The notes under the pieces: model-generated
Seen by the model: the letters and a program-made list of their open reading frames with translations, nothing else
What the model was told of the DNA's origin: nothing
Databases searched by the model: none
NCBI GenBank assembly: GCA_030159075.1
Contig: BROG01000112.1
Coordinates: 1,077,501-1,141,500 of the forward strand
Source of the DNA: Atrina japonica
Lineage: Eukaryota; Mollusca; Bivalvia; Pterioida; Pinnidae
Direction of reading: 5' to 3'
Length of the DNA stretch: 64,000 bases
Shown here: piece by piece, positions 63,456 through 64,000 of the stretch
Numbering within the stretch: the first letter of the stretch is position 1
Layout of the letters: every line of letters starts with the position of its first letter
Translations under genes and position numbers: made by a program

Positions 63456-63797
63456 AAGGTTTTTACGTGTAGTGAAAGAAATCAAAATTTTTAAATAAAA
63501 CAATTTAGGTTATTTTGTATTTTTTATAAAATATTTTGAACATTTTTCCCGTAGTTTTCCCTGATGCATCAGGACAATATCTTGACAATATCCAGAAACC
63601 ATATAAACATACCTGCCAACCTCTGAAAGTGCAATCATTTCCAAATGACAGTTAGGGTCATAACACTTAATTAACAGCATATTTTAATTTTTTTTATAAA
63701 ATAAATTCTGTGTAAAGAATGTTTCTAACACTTTTATTGAACTGATTAGGAAGGGTTCTTACGTGTAGTGAAAGAACTCAAGATTAAGAAATTAAAT
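63456..63797. repeat. Direct repeat pair, ~50 bp, flanking a TIR end
   Basis: AGGAAGGTTTTTACGTGTAG at about 63452 recurs as AGGAAGGGTTCTTACGTGTA at about 63750, both followed by a similar GTGAAAGAA...AAATAAA. Between them lies a CCAACCTCTGAAAGTG end like that of the 9145-10445 element. Confidence 0.6.
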
Positions 63798-64000
63798 AAA
63801 TGAAATCTTAAGTTGTTTTGCTGTAAACTAATAACAAACTACATGTAGTATATTATATTGTGGAACAGCAGAAAAATATAATTATTAAAAAATCTTCATT
63901 ACCTGGATTATTTATGTAAAAAAAACAAACAAAAATGAAAAAAAAAACAAAGAAAAATAACCCATCAATATGAATGTAAATCATTGAAATATGTCCACAC

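Overview
This is a 64 kb window of AT-rich eukaryotic (animal) nuclear DNA. I infer a mollusc, most likely a bivalve. The evidence is spliceosomal introns, long GA/TA microsatellites, tRNA-derived SINEs with target-site duplications, and repeat families familiar from molluscan genomes, such as the repeat that begins AACAAGAGGCC and ends CAGGTGAGCTAA. This is recognition from memory, not a database match. There are no operons, prokaryotic genes or CRISPR arrays.

Only one protein-coding gene is well supported. It is a BTB/POZ zinc-finger transcription-factor locus on the minus strand, spanning about 1.7-27.8 kb. Two exons (27598-27783 and 22122-23419) join in phase 0 to encode an N-terminal BTB domain and a long Ser-rich linker with a putative NLS and SUMO-interaction motifs. 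A third exon (19592-19863) adds an acidic stretch with a sumoylation consensus and ends in phase 1. Three separate downstream exons (6814-7232, 5021-5388, 1726-2015) each start with a strong acceptor followed by GG. Each stays in frame with the 19592 donor, carries its own pair or trio of C2H2/C2HC fingers, and has its own stop codon. The simplest reading is one constant BTB part with three alternative 3'-terminal zinc-finger exons, giving predicted isoforms of 668, 694 and 711 aa. This is the logic of insect lola, broad and tramtrack. The 5'UTR exon(s) and promoter lie upstream of 27783 and were not identified.

The introns and the right half (28-64 kb) hold no other convincing gene. One possible first exon on the plus strand (39858-40059, ending in a GTAAGT donor) is listed with low confidence. 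The rest is repeat-rich. It contains at least sixteen copies of a ~90 bp TTAA-bounded MITE, a second TTAA-bounded MITE family, TA-flanked pogo/Tigger-like MITEs (67-185 bp, plus a 1.17 kb element), several foldback families and six copies of one tRNA-derived SINE. There are also several minisatellite arrays, with units from 18 to 84 bp, and many microsatellites.

Several insertions are nested and can be ordered in time. In the intron between the two BTB exons, a ~622 bp molluscan repeat is split by a 2.5 kb TIR element with a 6-bp target duplication. That element is itself split by a 1.84 kb TA-flanked TIR element carrying a 129 bp GA tract. At 9.0-10.7 kb a minisatellite is split by a 1.3 kb TIR element that contains a SINE.
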